The notes under the pieces: model-generated
The model's input: the letters and a program-made list of their open reading frames with translations, nothing else
What the model was told of the DNA's origin: nothing
Databases searched by the model: none
Part shown: piece by piece, positions 20,623-30,846 of the stretch
Layout of the letters: each line of letters begins with the position of its first letter
Position numbering within the stretch: position 1 is the first letter of the stretch
Position numbers and translations under genes: made by a program
DNA from: Pleurostoma richardsiae
Taxonomy: Eukaryota; Ascomycota; Sordariomycetes; Calosphaeriales; Pleurostomataceae
NCBI GenBank assembly: GCA_030052745.1
Contig: JANBVO010000089.1
Location: 1-39,693 of the forward strand
Direction of reading: 5' to 3'
DNA length: 39,693 bases

Positions 20623-21242
20623 ATGGCTACCGTGAGTGAAGAGCCTAGTCGCTTTCTCGTCTGTCTCCCACGGCAATATCGACTGTGCGACACCAAGATC
20701 ATAGTCTCCATGGTCTCGGATGTCATCTTGGACGCTGTCATGACGAACGATGTCGTCCAATGCAAAACGACGAGACCGACAGCGTTCCATTCCTAGTGAG
20801 AGACCCTCAGGAAACTGGATATCATGTCCCGACGGGTTCTAACACGACTCGATCTCTCAGCAAGCTTCCGGACATATCAATCCACGCATACCTCTGCAGA
20901 CTGGCAGAACATTTGCACCTGTCGCCGGCCCTGGTGCTCTGTCTAGTCTACTACATTGATCGGATGAGAGCCTTGTGCTTGGATTTCTCTATCAATTCGT
21001 TGACGGCCCACCGCTTCCTCCTGGCAGCGACAACCGTCGCCTGCAAGTGCCTATCCGAACGTCACTGCAGCATGGCACGGTACGCTGAAGTCGGCGGAGT
21101 GAGCGTGGGCGACCCGCGCCGGCTTGAAAATGTGTTTCTTGCAGGTCTCGACTGGAGATTCTTGCCGCATCCTGAAGTCCTCGACAGTTACTACTACGGG
21201 CTGGTCGCGCGATCGGAGAGACATGTTTGGGAGGTGCTCTAG
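20623..21242 (+). CDS. PHO80/PCL-type cyclin, one frameshift
   Basis: Cyclins of this class bind PHO85-like kinases and control phosphate, glycogen or morphogenesis pathways. The first part (MATVSEEPSRFLVCLPRQYR, then DTKIIVSMVSDVILDAVMTN) matches the helix before the cyclin box. The box itself (DISIHAYLCRLAEHLHLSPA, VLCLVYYIDRM, SINSLTAHRFLLAATTVACK, YAEVGGVSV, LENVFLAGLDWRFLPHPEVL) follows in a different frame. The switch lies near 20755-20775, at or next to an AAAA run: one missing A would restore the frame. No intron of plausible size fits. The tail is short after SYYYGLV. Start at 20623 or the in-frame ATG at 20545. It is either a sequencing-type indel or a young pseudogene. Convergent with the bZIP gene, 58 bp apart. 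Confidence 0.8.
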
Positions 21243-21300
21243 ATGGAGAGGGAAGGCAATAATGAGCGAACACGTTTCTGCATGTGAATCGCACCAACTA

Positions 21301-22056
21301 TCACGGATCGTTCGAGAGAATCGATGGCATCGAAGAGCCAATAGCATCGAGAACCGAGAAGACACGGTGGCTCTGGACCAAGCACCCGTCGTGCTGGCCG
21401 GTGGCGCGGCGGAATCCTGGTGCCAGAAACTCTCCAATGACCCCCCAGTCTAGCCCACAATCATTCTGCTCCCTGAGGATTCCGTAGGCGGTATCACATG
21501 GGATAGTCGACTCTCTCACCGAGGGTGGCGGGAGACGGGAGCAGTCGGCGTGGAGCAGGTTCTCTTCTGCATCGTCTTTTGGGGCAGCCACGGTGGCAAG
21601 GATGGCAGGGGCAGGACAGGAGGGTGCACCGCAGGAGCAGGACGGAAGAGATTTGCGCTTGTCTTTGCCTACAGAGGGCTCTGCCCACGTGGGTGGTGGA
21701 GAAGAAGACGACCGCTCTGTGCCCTGTGTCGTCCCCAGGTTTGCTGCCGGCGGTGCGATGCAGGCTGCAACGGCGATTGTTTTCTGACTGTATGCATCCT
21801 CCTCTTCGGCAGGATAATTTCTGGTGAGGAACTCGTTAGCACAGCTGGCCCGAAGTCTCTCTAGTTCGGAAAGCAATGTTGTGTTTCGCGCCTCGAGCTC
21901 GTGGACATGCTCTCGCGCCCCCTCCAACTGTCGCTCGAGATGGGCAATGTACGCTTTGATCCTCGCGCGATGGCGGCGCTGGTTATCGCGTATGCGTGCT
22001 GCCCTGTGTTCCTTCGGCTTAGAGGACCACCTCTGCAACATTTCAGAGCGCTCCAT
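21301..22056 (-). CDS. bZIP transcription factor, DNQRR type, Cys-rich C-terminus
   Basis: Single exon, 251 residues, starting at the ATG at 22056 (MERSEMLQRW). The basic region RIRDNQRRHRARIKAYI covers residues 21-37, followed by a leucine-zipper-like helix (LERQLEGAREHVHELEARN, then LLSELERL) to about residue 69. The position usually held by the bZIP asparagine (N-x7-R) is isoleucine 22, with Arg30 retained. The linker holds a Cys cluster (SCSCGAPSC). The C-terminus carries PCDTAYGIL ... GCLVQSHRVFSVLDAI, which also appears in altered form in the bZIP at 33753-34713. Fungal bZIPs of this type regulate stress response or secondary metabolism; the target here is unknown. Confidence 0.85.
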   Translation of the reverse strand: MERSEMLQRWSSKPKEHRAARIRDNQRRHRARIKAYIAHLERQLEGAREHVHELEARNTTLLSELERLRASCANEFLTRNYPAEEEDAYSQKTIAVAACIAPPAANLGTTQGTERSSSSPPPTWAEPSVGKDKRKSLPSCSCGAPSCPAPAILATVAAPKDDAEENLLHADCSRLPPPSVRESTIPCDTAYGILREQNDCGLDWGVIGEFLAPGFRRATGQHDGCLVQSHRVFSVLDAIGSSMPSILSNDP

Positions 22057-22811
22057 GGTATGGGAAGGCGAGTAATGTACCAAGGTATTTAGTGTATTGT
22101 AGTGTATTTGGCGCTGACAATTGAGGCTGAGATGCTTGTGTCCTCCATAATCTACTTGTTCTGTTACACAGAGGCGCAGAGATTGACTGCTGGTAATGGT
22201 GGCGGCGGCGGTAGGCTGGGGACCAATAAGGCTACGCCGATCGATGACACTTCAAGGAGTTGCCATTTTCGGCCAGGGCTCCACCCCATTCGACATAAGG
22301 CTTTCTTACCTAAGTTTCTATCCGGTATCTCCATCTTCTTCTAGAGCCGGCTATCGTTCTTCCATACCCCTCTTAGCTGCTTTGATCTCTCTCGTCTCAG
22401 GCCGCTTCAGTCCTTTCAAGAGACATACATCGCCGTCACAGCGCTATATCGCGACTAATATGACTCCTGAGTATACATATGATTGCCAGTAACGGTTCAT
22501 GGAACGATTGAAGGAACGAATGAAGTTGATGCCCTCCCGCACAGTGTAGTAACAATGTTGTAATACACTGGGTGCTCCAAAACTGGCTAGGGCCGGATAC
22601 AGCTAAAAGTACAGTAGGCCGAACCGGTGACATACTCATTACTTACCGGATAGGGATTAAGATGGGAATAGCTCCTCTGTGTGGCAATGCGCCGGTGCAT
22701 CGCCCAGCATATCGTTCAATCTGAGGATCTACCTTCTTTGCAGTAGCTACCATGATTTGCTCCTCGTCCACCTGGGATAGCGTCCCGCTGTGGATACCTG
22801 CCCGTAGGAAG
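22057..22811. other. Divergent promoter region, bZIP / MFS transporter
   Basis: Only short frames. It separates the bZIP start at 22056 from the transporter start at 22877. Confidence 0.45.
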
Positions 22812-22820
22812 TATATATAA
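22812..22820 (+). promoter_or_regulatory. TATA box of the MFS transporter gene
   Basis: TATATATAA, 57 bp before the ATG at 22877. The spacing supports that start. Confidence 0.55.
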
Positions 22821-22876
22821 GTTGGGTACCTGTGAGGCTACGGGATAATTAGAAGTTACACAGGCAGAATCACACT

Positions 22877-24415
22877 ATGTCGCTGCGGTTAACGAGGACG
22901 ATAACAGACTTTCCCTCCTCCGGGTTGATAAACATGACGCAGGAAGAGACAACCTTCCCCGAGGCTCTCGATCAGGCGGAGGCCGACTCGGAGCCTCCTG
23001 ATGGGGGCTATGGCTGGGTTATCGTGGGCTCATGCTTCATTTTGAATGCGTTTACATGGGGCTTGACCGCGGTGAGCCGCTTCTATCGCTATTTCTCTCA
23101 CCATGGCGTCCTTGAAAAAGGCTAATCATCAAGGATCCCAGTCCTTCGGGGTATACCTCTCAAAGTATATATCGTCCGAAGATTTCCCCAGTACCAGACC
23201 GCTCGAGTTCGGGTTAATTGGAGGGTTAAACTTTAGCTGTGCTATGCTTCTCGCTCCTCTAGCGACCTATCTTACCCGCAGGTTCGGTCTGCATATCGTT
23301 GTGCTCTCCGGCTGTACCCTGCAATGCATTGGCTACATCACCGCCTCGTTCGTCTCCAGAACCTGGCATCTCCAACTGACTCAGGGGGGCGTTGGTAGGC
23401 GGGGGAATCGGTCTCGTAATCGTACCCAGTACCGCAGTCCTTTCTCAGTGGTTTTCTAAGCGGCGCACAGTCGCTAACAGCATCAGCTCCGCAGGGTCCG
23501 GTGTTGGAGGAGCCGCATTCTCTTGGGGAACAGCCGCAATGATCCGTAACGAGGGATCAGACTGGGCACTCTGCATCACGGGCCTCGTCGCCTTCGTAGC
23601 CAGTGCTTTCGCAGCCTTATTGCTCCGAGACTAGGAACCATCACATCAACCCGACCCAGCTGGCCCTAGACGTCAGCCTTCTTCGTGATAGGGCAGTGAT
23701 CCTGCTCCTTCTATGGGCTTTTGTCAGCATGTTCGGATATATTGCCCTACTCTTTTCACTGTCTGATTTCGCCCTTTCTATTGGGCTGTCTGACAAGCAG
23801 GCTACTGATATTGTCGGTTGTCTAAATCTTGGCACAGCTATCGGGAGGCCTATCACTGGCATTGCCGGTGACAGAGTGTCTAGTGTTGTTATGGCGGGCT
23901 GTCTCACATTTCTGTGTGGACTTCTATGTTTCATCCTGTGGTTACCGGCCAACTCCTTTGGGTTGACGATATTTTTTTCAATTCTCTGTGGAGCAATTCT
24001 CGGAGTATTTTGGATGGTTAGTTGCTCAGACCCCGCCCATGGCCTGTACGACATCCACGGATAGCTAATTTTCAGACTATCGGCCCCTTGTCTGCGGAGG
24101 TTGCGGGCCTCAAAAATCTTCAGTCGCTACTTTCTCTTGCCTGGGCCACAATCATCATCCCGACATCGTGTGAGTGATTAACCATTACAACCTCCAAAAC
24201 ACTACAAACCGCTGACCCGTGTCCCAGGCGCCGAGGTGATTACGCTGCAACTGCGGGAGCTATCTACACCGAGAGCGTATCTCTATCCTCAGATATTCGC
24301 GGGGATCTCGTATATTGTTTCTAGTGGGTTTATGATAGGGTTATGGAAGGTCTTGCGCCAAAGAACTAACCCTTCTCGCAATATTGGCGCGGAAAGCAGT
24401 CTCACTGAGCTCTAA
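22877..24415 (+). CDS. Monocarboxylate-transporter-like MFS protein, two frameshifts
   Basis: MCT-family major facilitator, predicted to carry small carboxylates or related compounds across the plasma membrane. Exon 1 (22877-23071) has the family opening PPDGGYGWVIVGSCFILNAF. A 70-nt intron (GTGAGC...TCCCAG) leads to SFGVYLSKYISSEDFPSTRP. Downstream come the WFSKRRTVANSISSAGSGVG loop, LLLWAFVSMFGYIALLFSLS, and two more introns (24017-24075 and 24170-24227, both in phase), ending SSLTEL at 24415. The frame breaks twice inside the long exon: near 23385, in a run of six G where five would restore QGALVGGGIGL, and near 23633, where one extra T makes a stop; removing it gives LLLRDRNHHINP. Both are one-base insertions relative to the expected frame. 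It is a pseudogene, or carries assembly errors. Substrate unknown. Confidence 0.85.
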
Positions 24416-25181
24416 GTAGTGGAGTATGAGCGACGTCCGCACAAGGACTTTAGTAGAACCCTATCGGGTCTTACAGCGACATAACCACGTAAAGGCAGGC
24501 CTATAAACGTAATGCCACCGGACTATCACTATCACCGGAAGCCTCCAGCAAGCAGAGGGAGTTAGAATGGATGGAGTACATTGCCGAGCAGAGGCGTCTC
24601 GATCCTAATGTTCCCAATATACAATAAGTCGAGGCCGTCATTGGGAGGCTCATCCGCAATAGTTACTGTCATATCCCCGAAGATGCTCGCAAAGAGTGCC
24701 TCACCTTCCCTAGTTCTCGATAAGCTCCTTAAAAGACCGATACATGGTTCGTTGCACTTTTGAGGTTGTACGGCATTTTCTCAATCGGTTTAGATACAAC
24801 ATGGCTTGGCCAAAGTTGAAGCAGATATTTATAAGTCGTGGCCAAGGGACAAAACCCGCTATGAGTCCTGGCTGGCCAGGGTGGGCTAGGCATATGGGTA
24901 AGCGAGTGAGTCAAAGACAGCCCGCATATGCCCATCATCCGTCACCTGGTCACCTGCCATACTTCGGGAGAGACGCTGCGAGGCGAAGGTCTATGCCAAC
25001 TTTCCGGGCCAGCCACTTCCCATTACTGGGCAGCTGGACTGATGTAATCTGATAGAATTCCACCTACCACCCAAAGTTGTGTACATGAACATCTTGTTAC
25101 TTGGTTCCTGACTCCAGATACCCCAGGAAACTTCTCACTCAGGAAGCACTATATTTTGGCAGTTCCTGTTCGGTACCCAAG
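24416..25181. other. Intergenic stretch, no convincing gene
   Basis: A plus-strand stretch around 24570-24720 reads fragments such as WMEYIAEQRRLDPNVPNIQ, with stops, and could be gene debris. A 102-residue plus frame (24744-25052) shows no motif. Confidence 0.35.
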
Positions 25182-26350
25182 TTAGACCATATTAATGTGC
25201 CTTCCATGCTGACTTACACCTTGACTGAGAATTACGGCCCGTCCCAAGCAATGCGGAGATGCGTCTTGCTGTACAGGAGATAAATTGGCCTCTGGCATGC
25301 TGCGCATATGAACAACCTGAAGTGGGACCTCGCAGTCGATCTTTTCGGTGTAGGCACCGTTGATACGTATCCGAAGCAGAATCGAATAGAATCTAGCGAC
25401 TAATTTGCTGCAAAAAGTCGGCTGCAATCTCTGTACCGAGCTGATGGGGATAGGCATATATGTGACCCATGTACCCTTCTCGCCTCCAACCTCTGAGGTA
25501 TTCTCTGCTGAGGAAGACACGAAAGAGGTCCTGAATACTCCATTGCTAGAAGCAGAACGTTCAGTCTGTATTGAAATGCTATCGTTGAAGTGGGATAAGG
25601 GATCGGATTGGCGTGCCGCCCAGTTCTCGACCTGATCATCCGGGGGCAGCCACGTCCATTTGGGGGTTTGGTACTTTGATTCGCCAACCTTTAGCACGTC
25701 GTTGTGCAGCCGTAAGAGACCGTCGTCGGTCAGTAACGCCTGTTTGGGGACACAAGAGAGACTCTTGGCGGAGTAGTACGTCTTTGCACGAAGCACGGAT
25801 GAAACAGTGAAAGAAAGATTGTGCAAAGGATAGAGTGAAGGGGAAGCAGCGTCAAAAAATATGCGAAGGACGAGGTTTGTGGTGACGTTGACGCTCTCAG
25901 AACTGTAAATAAGTGCATTCGGTTCTTCAATAACCACTGTTAGAGTTCCAAGACGACGACCAAACAGATATTTCCGTAGCCGCCGTTGAACTCTTGTGAT
26001 GAATTCTCCGGGGAAGCTCAAGATATGAGTTGGCGGTTGCACTTCCGTGTGTGGCAGGAAATCAATCTCCTTTTCTGCTACAGTGGTGACTGAATTGCCG
26101 ACTCCTAATCCATCAGATTTTCGGAAAGTGATAATGGTCCGCAAGAAGTACGTTATGGTAACTTCCGGCCTCGGGACAAGGTCAAATTTATCGAAGTAGG
26201 AATTCTGGCGATTGAATGATGGGGGAAGGCATTGACAGAGCATCGGCAGCTCCTCGTTACTGCATGTTTCTGGCATAATGAACCGAAAAGGGAAGCTATA
26301 GATGCGCCGAGGACCTAAAGCTTCAATGTCATGGACTGGATATCCAACAT
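25182..26350 (-). CDS. Arrestin-like protein lacking the N-terminal strands
   Basis: A long open frame, clearly arrestin-like from the middle of the N-domain onwards: PRRIYSFPFRFIMPETCSNE (the FPF/VPE strand), LPMLCQCLPPSF, EVTITYFLRTIITF, then the C-domain (SSESVNVTTNLVLRIFF, GLLRLHNDVLK, KIDCEVPLQVVHM). The exon begins at a TTCTTAG acceptor at 26350. The usual first ~100 residues of the arrestin fold do not appear upstream. The only in-phase option I find is a five-codon exon (26415-26430, MKYHR; donor GTATCT), and a TATAAA-like box at 26441-26447 sits too close to it. So the gene is probably N-terminally truncated. No PPxY motif seen. About 390 residues as read. It is a second arrestin in the window and is not closely similar to the one at 11648. 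Confidence 0.75.
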
Positions 26351-27758
26351 CTAAGAACTGCCTTTGGTCACTGGACTATGCCGTGCATAGGGGTATGGGT
26401 AAACCAACAGATACTTCGATGATATTTCATAGCTTAAATCTTTATAGTCTAGCGCAGTGACTATGAAGTATATAGATGCAGGTGCAGCAGTTCAATTGAC
26501 ACGATACTGAAGAGATCTAACGGCGACGGGGATTCGCGGCGACAATTCTGTATCGAGGGGGGGTACGCGAATGGGGTTGGGGGGGTAAGAGTAAACCCAC
26601 TCCTCTTTCTCTCGGTTTGTATGTCTTAGACCCCTACCATTTAGAGAGTGAAAGGGCATCCCGCCCGCCCCAGTACTAGGAGGGACCATATGCCATGGGT
26701 GTAACCCCATAACTAGGGAACTTTGGAGAGCATGGGTATTCAAACCTCACGAGCTTTCCTAACATTTATTTGACTACTATCGCCATCGAGCTCACCAGAA
26801 GCAATTTCATCTTCAAAGTTTCCAACAGAGACAATATCGGCAGCTCAATAGCCCTGGACCTACAGTCTTATGCTTTCTAGGGAAGAAACTGTCAGCATTC
26901 CCGTCTGCAGAAGTTTCAGGAGCCGAGGTTCTGCCCTCGAGAATTCACTGTGCATAATGCAAGCCACGGATCCTGCGCACCCAGACGACAACGCCAAAAC
27001 CCGAAAAAAGAAATCAACCCGAAAGGCAGGGTCTATGGGGGATGACTATTCGAAATGGTCCTCAGCTATACAGTACCTATTGGACGGTCGCGGATGAGCT
27101 AAGTTGGAGGTGTGGTGGTTGATCCTGTTTCTAGGGGCCATATGATTGGCCGGATCCAGTCCAGGTTGTTACTGACGGTGTCACCGCGCGACGAAGGAGG
27201 TTAGCCATGAGGATGCTTATGCGAGGAAACAGACCCCGAGACTGGACCTTGATCCGGGGAAATGACAGCACCGCAGGATTTCATGTGGATCGCCCACACT
27301 GACACCACAACATACCTACTGTGCTCGACAAGATGTTGCTAAGGGATGCCTTCAAAAAAAAAAAAAAAAAAAAAAGGCTGTGGCCCTTTTGGTACCGATT
27401 GTCCTCTGGAACTGCATACTAACATCCCTAGGCATCGCCGGCGGCTAGACCGCCCTTTCTCGGCCAACTTTGCCGGTCCAGCACAACAAATTGTTATCGA
27501 ACTTCAGGCTCGTTGGGAGGAGGGGATCATCTTCGGACAGAACAGTCAATGCCTTGTCCCCGTCGAAGTCATTCTGTCCTGATGCGCGAAGCGAACTGAA
27601 CGTGAGCGCCGGAGATTCTTGGCGACATATACGGAATGTCATACATCTTATTGGCAGCGGTCGTGTCAATAATATGCAACAGGGAGGGCCTCGAAATGTG
27701 TAGAACCTGACATCGCACGTCCGGTTGCTACAGGTATGCGGGCGTCCAATCAGCGTCG
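26351..27758. other. Gene-poor stretch with an A22 tract
   Basis: Short frames only (for example plus 26870-27097, a 75-residue Lys/Arg-rich frame). G-runs occur near 26557-26587. The A22 tract is listed separately. No mobile-element protein seen. Confidence 0.4.
27354..27375 (+). repeat. 22-base poly(A) tract
   Basis: Uninterrupted run of 22 A after GATGCCTTC. It could be the tail of a retroposed sequence or a plain mononucleotide repeat; no matching retroelement ORF precedes it. Confidence 0.9.
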
Positions 27759-28126
27759 TCAAGTGACAGGCTCCTTGCGGAGCTTCATGATTCGCTCCCA
27801 TTCCACAACTAATTGTCGTTGCAGGCTCTGCTTGGTTGGCCAATCGGATGTCTGAGGTGACAAGGTCTTGTTTGTAGCTACGATAACTATGACGGCCAAT
27901 GGCAACAGAGCACTGACAACTACCTCTATACTGTAGCCCACCCAATCCCGACACTAGTTTTCGTATGGGGCTGGAACCTTAACTCATTATCCATTATCGA
28001 CCAGATGGCGATGTACAGCAAGCCGATGACACCGCCTGAGGCGCTACCGGGCGAGGCGGAGTGGCACGCAGCGATACGTAAACACCGTTCAGATTCGGTG
28101 GCAAAAGCGGCGGCGACGGCGGGCAT
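27759..28126 (-). pseudogene. Decayed membrane-protein fragment
   Basis: Two overlapping minus frames carry hydrophobic spans: SGGVIGLLYIAIWSIMDNEL (in the frame from 28126) and MGYSIEVVVSALLPLAVIVI (in the frame from 27941), the latter followed by a polar helical tail ending LRKEPVT. Together they look like a piece of a membrane protein broken by a frameshift or a missed intron. I cannot name the family with confidence. It abuts the truncated arsM end on the opposite strand. Confidence 0.35.
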
Positions 28127-28210
28127 TCACCACTCCACGAAGTCAAGGGAGGGTCGGGTGGAAATACTGGCGGTCCAATAGTCTCAATCTCGCCGCAAGC
28201 ATGGTGTTGA

Positions 28211-28604
28211 TGCGGCCCCATAGATGTCCTCATCAAGAACACCAACAGCGACCTCAATGTCTATATCGACACCTTGCCAGACGGCTCTAAGCGGATCAAA
28301 GATACTGAGGCTAGTCATCAGCAAAAGTCGGCATGTTGCGCCTCCCCTGTGATCCAGGATAGCGTTTGCTCCCCCCCAAAGAAAGCGGGAGATTACTGTG
28401 CCCCAAGGAGTGACGACAGCGGACGCTGCAAGACATCCAATAAGACTGGGATCGGCCTCGGTCTCTCAAATCTGGCCGCTGAGCTTGGAGACATTGACTT
28501 GAACGACTGGGTCGGTAAGTGCTGCTAAGTGCCTTTGTGGCCTTGTCCAATTAGCTGACTGTTATCCTACAGGGTCGTACAGGATCTTCGCAGTCAAGCC
28601 CTAA
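28211..28604 (+). pseudogene. arsM: 3' remnant of arsenite methyltransferase
   Basis: Two segments, 28211-28514 and 28573-28604, joined in phase by an intron (GTAAGT...CCTACAG). They read DLNVYIDTLPDGSKRIKD, then a Cys-rich region (SACCASPVIQDSVC, GDYCAP), then GDIDLNDWVGSYRIFAVKP and stop. This matches the C-terminal extension of fungal ArsM proteins, which methylate arsenite with S-adenosylmethionine. An in-frame stop at 28208-28210 closes the frame upstream, and no methyltransferase core is visible to the left; unrelated membrane-protein debris is there instead. It is therefore a truncated remnant at a rearrangement junction. The identification rests on remembered family sequence. Confidence 0.68.
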
Positions 28605-29090
28605 GGCATAAGGTGGATGGCGTATCACGCGGTTGTGGCAGAGACCTCATAAGTGCATGGACTCGTAGTCAAGTTTGTACATATTGTTTGCATATTCGAT
28701 ATTTATGCGGTACGAGAGACACAAGACGGGATACGCGGTCAGATTGTCAGAAGCGGCGATGTGATGAAGAAGTGAAGGTCGGGCCCAAGGTCTCTGCAAA
28801 TAATGCAGTCTGGAGGTTTCTCAGCAGCTCCACCCCGTGGTACTACTGTAAAGCATCAATATGAAAATACTTCCCAGCTTTTCATGGGCAGCGGAGATGT
28901 CGTAGGAGAAGCAACAATATACCGTGGGGAAGATCTCATCAGATATGAAGAATGTCAGGCTGTTGGTGCCTATATTATATCAAGTCGAACCCTATACCAT
29001 GAACTCCAGCATACAATGCCTTCAGAATTTCCGTCATAATATCCCGTTCGAGGACAAGCCCAACCTAGCGGCTTCCCGCTCCTGCTCCTC
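28605..29090. other. Gap between arsM remnant and arsH
   Basis: Contains short plus frames (28613-29039). A CQKRRCDEE-like run at about 28745-28770 faintly recalls a Zn2Cys6 cluster but is too degraded to call. Confidence 0.35.
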
Positions 29091-30241
29091 CTATTTGAGC
29101 CGCTGTTCCTCACGTTCGCTGAAGCGGTCTCCAAAGAGATCAACGTAAGGGCGCATCACAATGGTGTACTTGACCAGTTCCTCCATGCAGTCTACAAGAC
29201 GATCACGGTTTGGGCTGGGCACCATACGACTCCCTTCGGATTCTGAAGTGAATTGCGTGTACGCCCAGGGAACAGAGCTCTGATTAGGGATAGTGAACAT
29301 GCGCATCCAGCGACCCAAGATGCGCAGTGAATTCACCGCGTTGAAGGACTGAGACCCGCCGGAAACCTCGGCGATTGCTAACGTCCGGCCTTGAGTCGGG
29401 CGGATCGCACCAGACGAGAGTGGGATCCAATCGATCTGCTGCTTAAAGATGCCAGTCTAACTCGGTGGGTTAACTGCCTATTGTCGCGGATACCATAGAG
29501 CAGAGGAAGCTCTGGTTTCAGAGTCATCCTTAGACTCGACCGTCACTCTGGGATAGAAGCTCACCAGATTCCCGTGTTGTTCTGGGGTAACCCACACGTG
29601 GCCATCGCTCCACTTGCTCAGCTCACGCAGCTCCTGCACCTTAGGGTGAGAGTGCTGTTCATCGTCCTTTTGGGGGAGCCCGGCGGGATTGTAGACCCGA
29701 ACGTCGCAGCCGAGACGAAAGAGGATCCGGGAGGCTTCATAGGCCAGTAAACGCGAGTAAGACCTATGACGGCAAAGGCGCATCAGTCTCGAACTATGCG
29801 TCACACTTAACTACTCAAGGCCACCTCGATTCTCTGAGGCGATCTGCCAACTTAAGGCAGGAATGGTAGGAAGAACCACGAAAATGGAGCGTATCAACGT
29901 TGGCGAGAAACCCCCAAGGTGCTACTTGAGTAGATGGTGTGCCGGGGTCCTTACCGATTCCTCAAACTCCCGTAGAGGACGAGAATGCGCAGTCTGTCCT
30001 GTTTCCTGTCGAGAATTTCCGACTTGACCATCTTCAGTGCCGTGCTTAGCTCCAGTTGCTCCACCCAGTCGTCGGTGGGACTGTGATCAGGTAGCAAAAA
30101 CGGACGATAGCATTCACGGATGGCTGGCTCATCTTCATCTTCAGCAATAGCAGAAGTGCGGCTGGCATACGCGGGGTCTACTGCTAACCCTGCCGACGCG
30201 CGTGCAGCATGGAGATTATTCAAGTCGCCGCGGCCGTTCAT
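29091..30241 (-). CDS. arsH: ArsH, NADPH-dependent FMN reductase
   Basis: Three exons, 29955-30241, 29565-29763 and 29091-29456, all junctions in phase (introns of 191 and 108 nt); about 283 residues. The start ATG at 30241 ([12 protein letters not shown]) is preferred over one further upstream at 30439. Hallmarks: [20 protein letters not shown], the flavodoxin-like loop [76 protein letters not shown] and [20 protein letters not shown]. ArsH proteins reduce flavins or quinones, and bacterial members oxidise trivalent organoarsenicals. It lies in the same direction as the arsenate reductase and is separated from it by about 605 bp. No damage seen. Confidence 0.95.
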
Positions 30242-30846
30242 GATGGTGCGAATACGGGAGATGCCGTAACTGTTAGCTGGGCGAATATGTCGACTTTGGT
30301 TCCAGCTTCTAGACCAAGGAACAGACGGGGCCTTGCAACAGAAAAGTGGAACTGGTAGGTCGTGGAGTGAGACTCGGAGGGCGAGTTGGCTGGTTGATTT
30401 CAAAGAAAGGCCAGCTGACGGCCGCTGCATCCCCTGCATGATGCAGTACCGCTCTTTAGGGGAGCACTGCGGGCCAATTCAGCGGACTAGAGGCGGCTTT
30501 TGTAGTTTATTTCAATAATAGCCACGGCGGTTCCATTGGCTTCCGGTGTCGGGAGTAGAGTTTTTAGCGCATGACTTATTCGATTAGCATCCCGGCTACC
30601 TGACTGTACCTAATATGCCAAGCATACATATTTAAATACATTACCATCTCAGTCAAGGCTTAGGTAGCTCCCGAACTTGATCCATCACCGTCGGCGCAGA
30701 GCAGTGCCAGTCGGCAGAGTTGGATCTATTAAACCCCTAGGACAACCGAACTGATAAATTCAGAGTTCTCATGTAATATATGGTCGGCAAGTGCGAAAGA
30801 TGATTGCAACATCTATTTGAGCATCTTGACAACTCGTCTTCGCCCT
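30242..30846. other. arsH promoter / spacer
   Basis: Between the arsH start and the 3' end of the arsenate reductase gene. No gene seen. Confidence 0.45.

Noticed and set aside
28740-28775. CQKRRCDEE run resembling a Zn2Cys6 cluster
   Set aside because: Only part of the six-cysteine pattern is present and surrounding frames contain stops.
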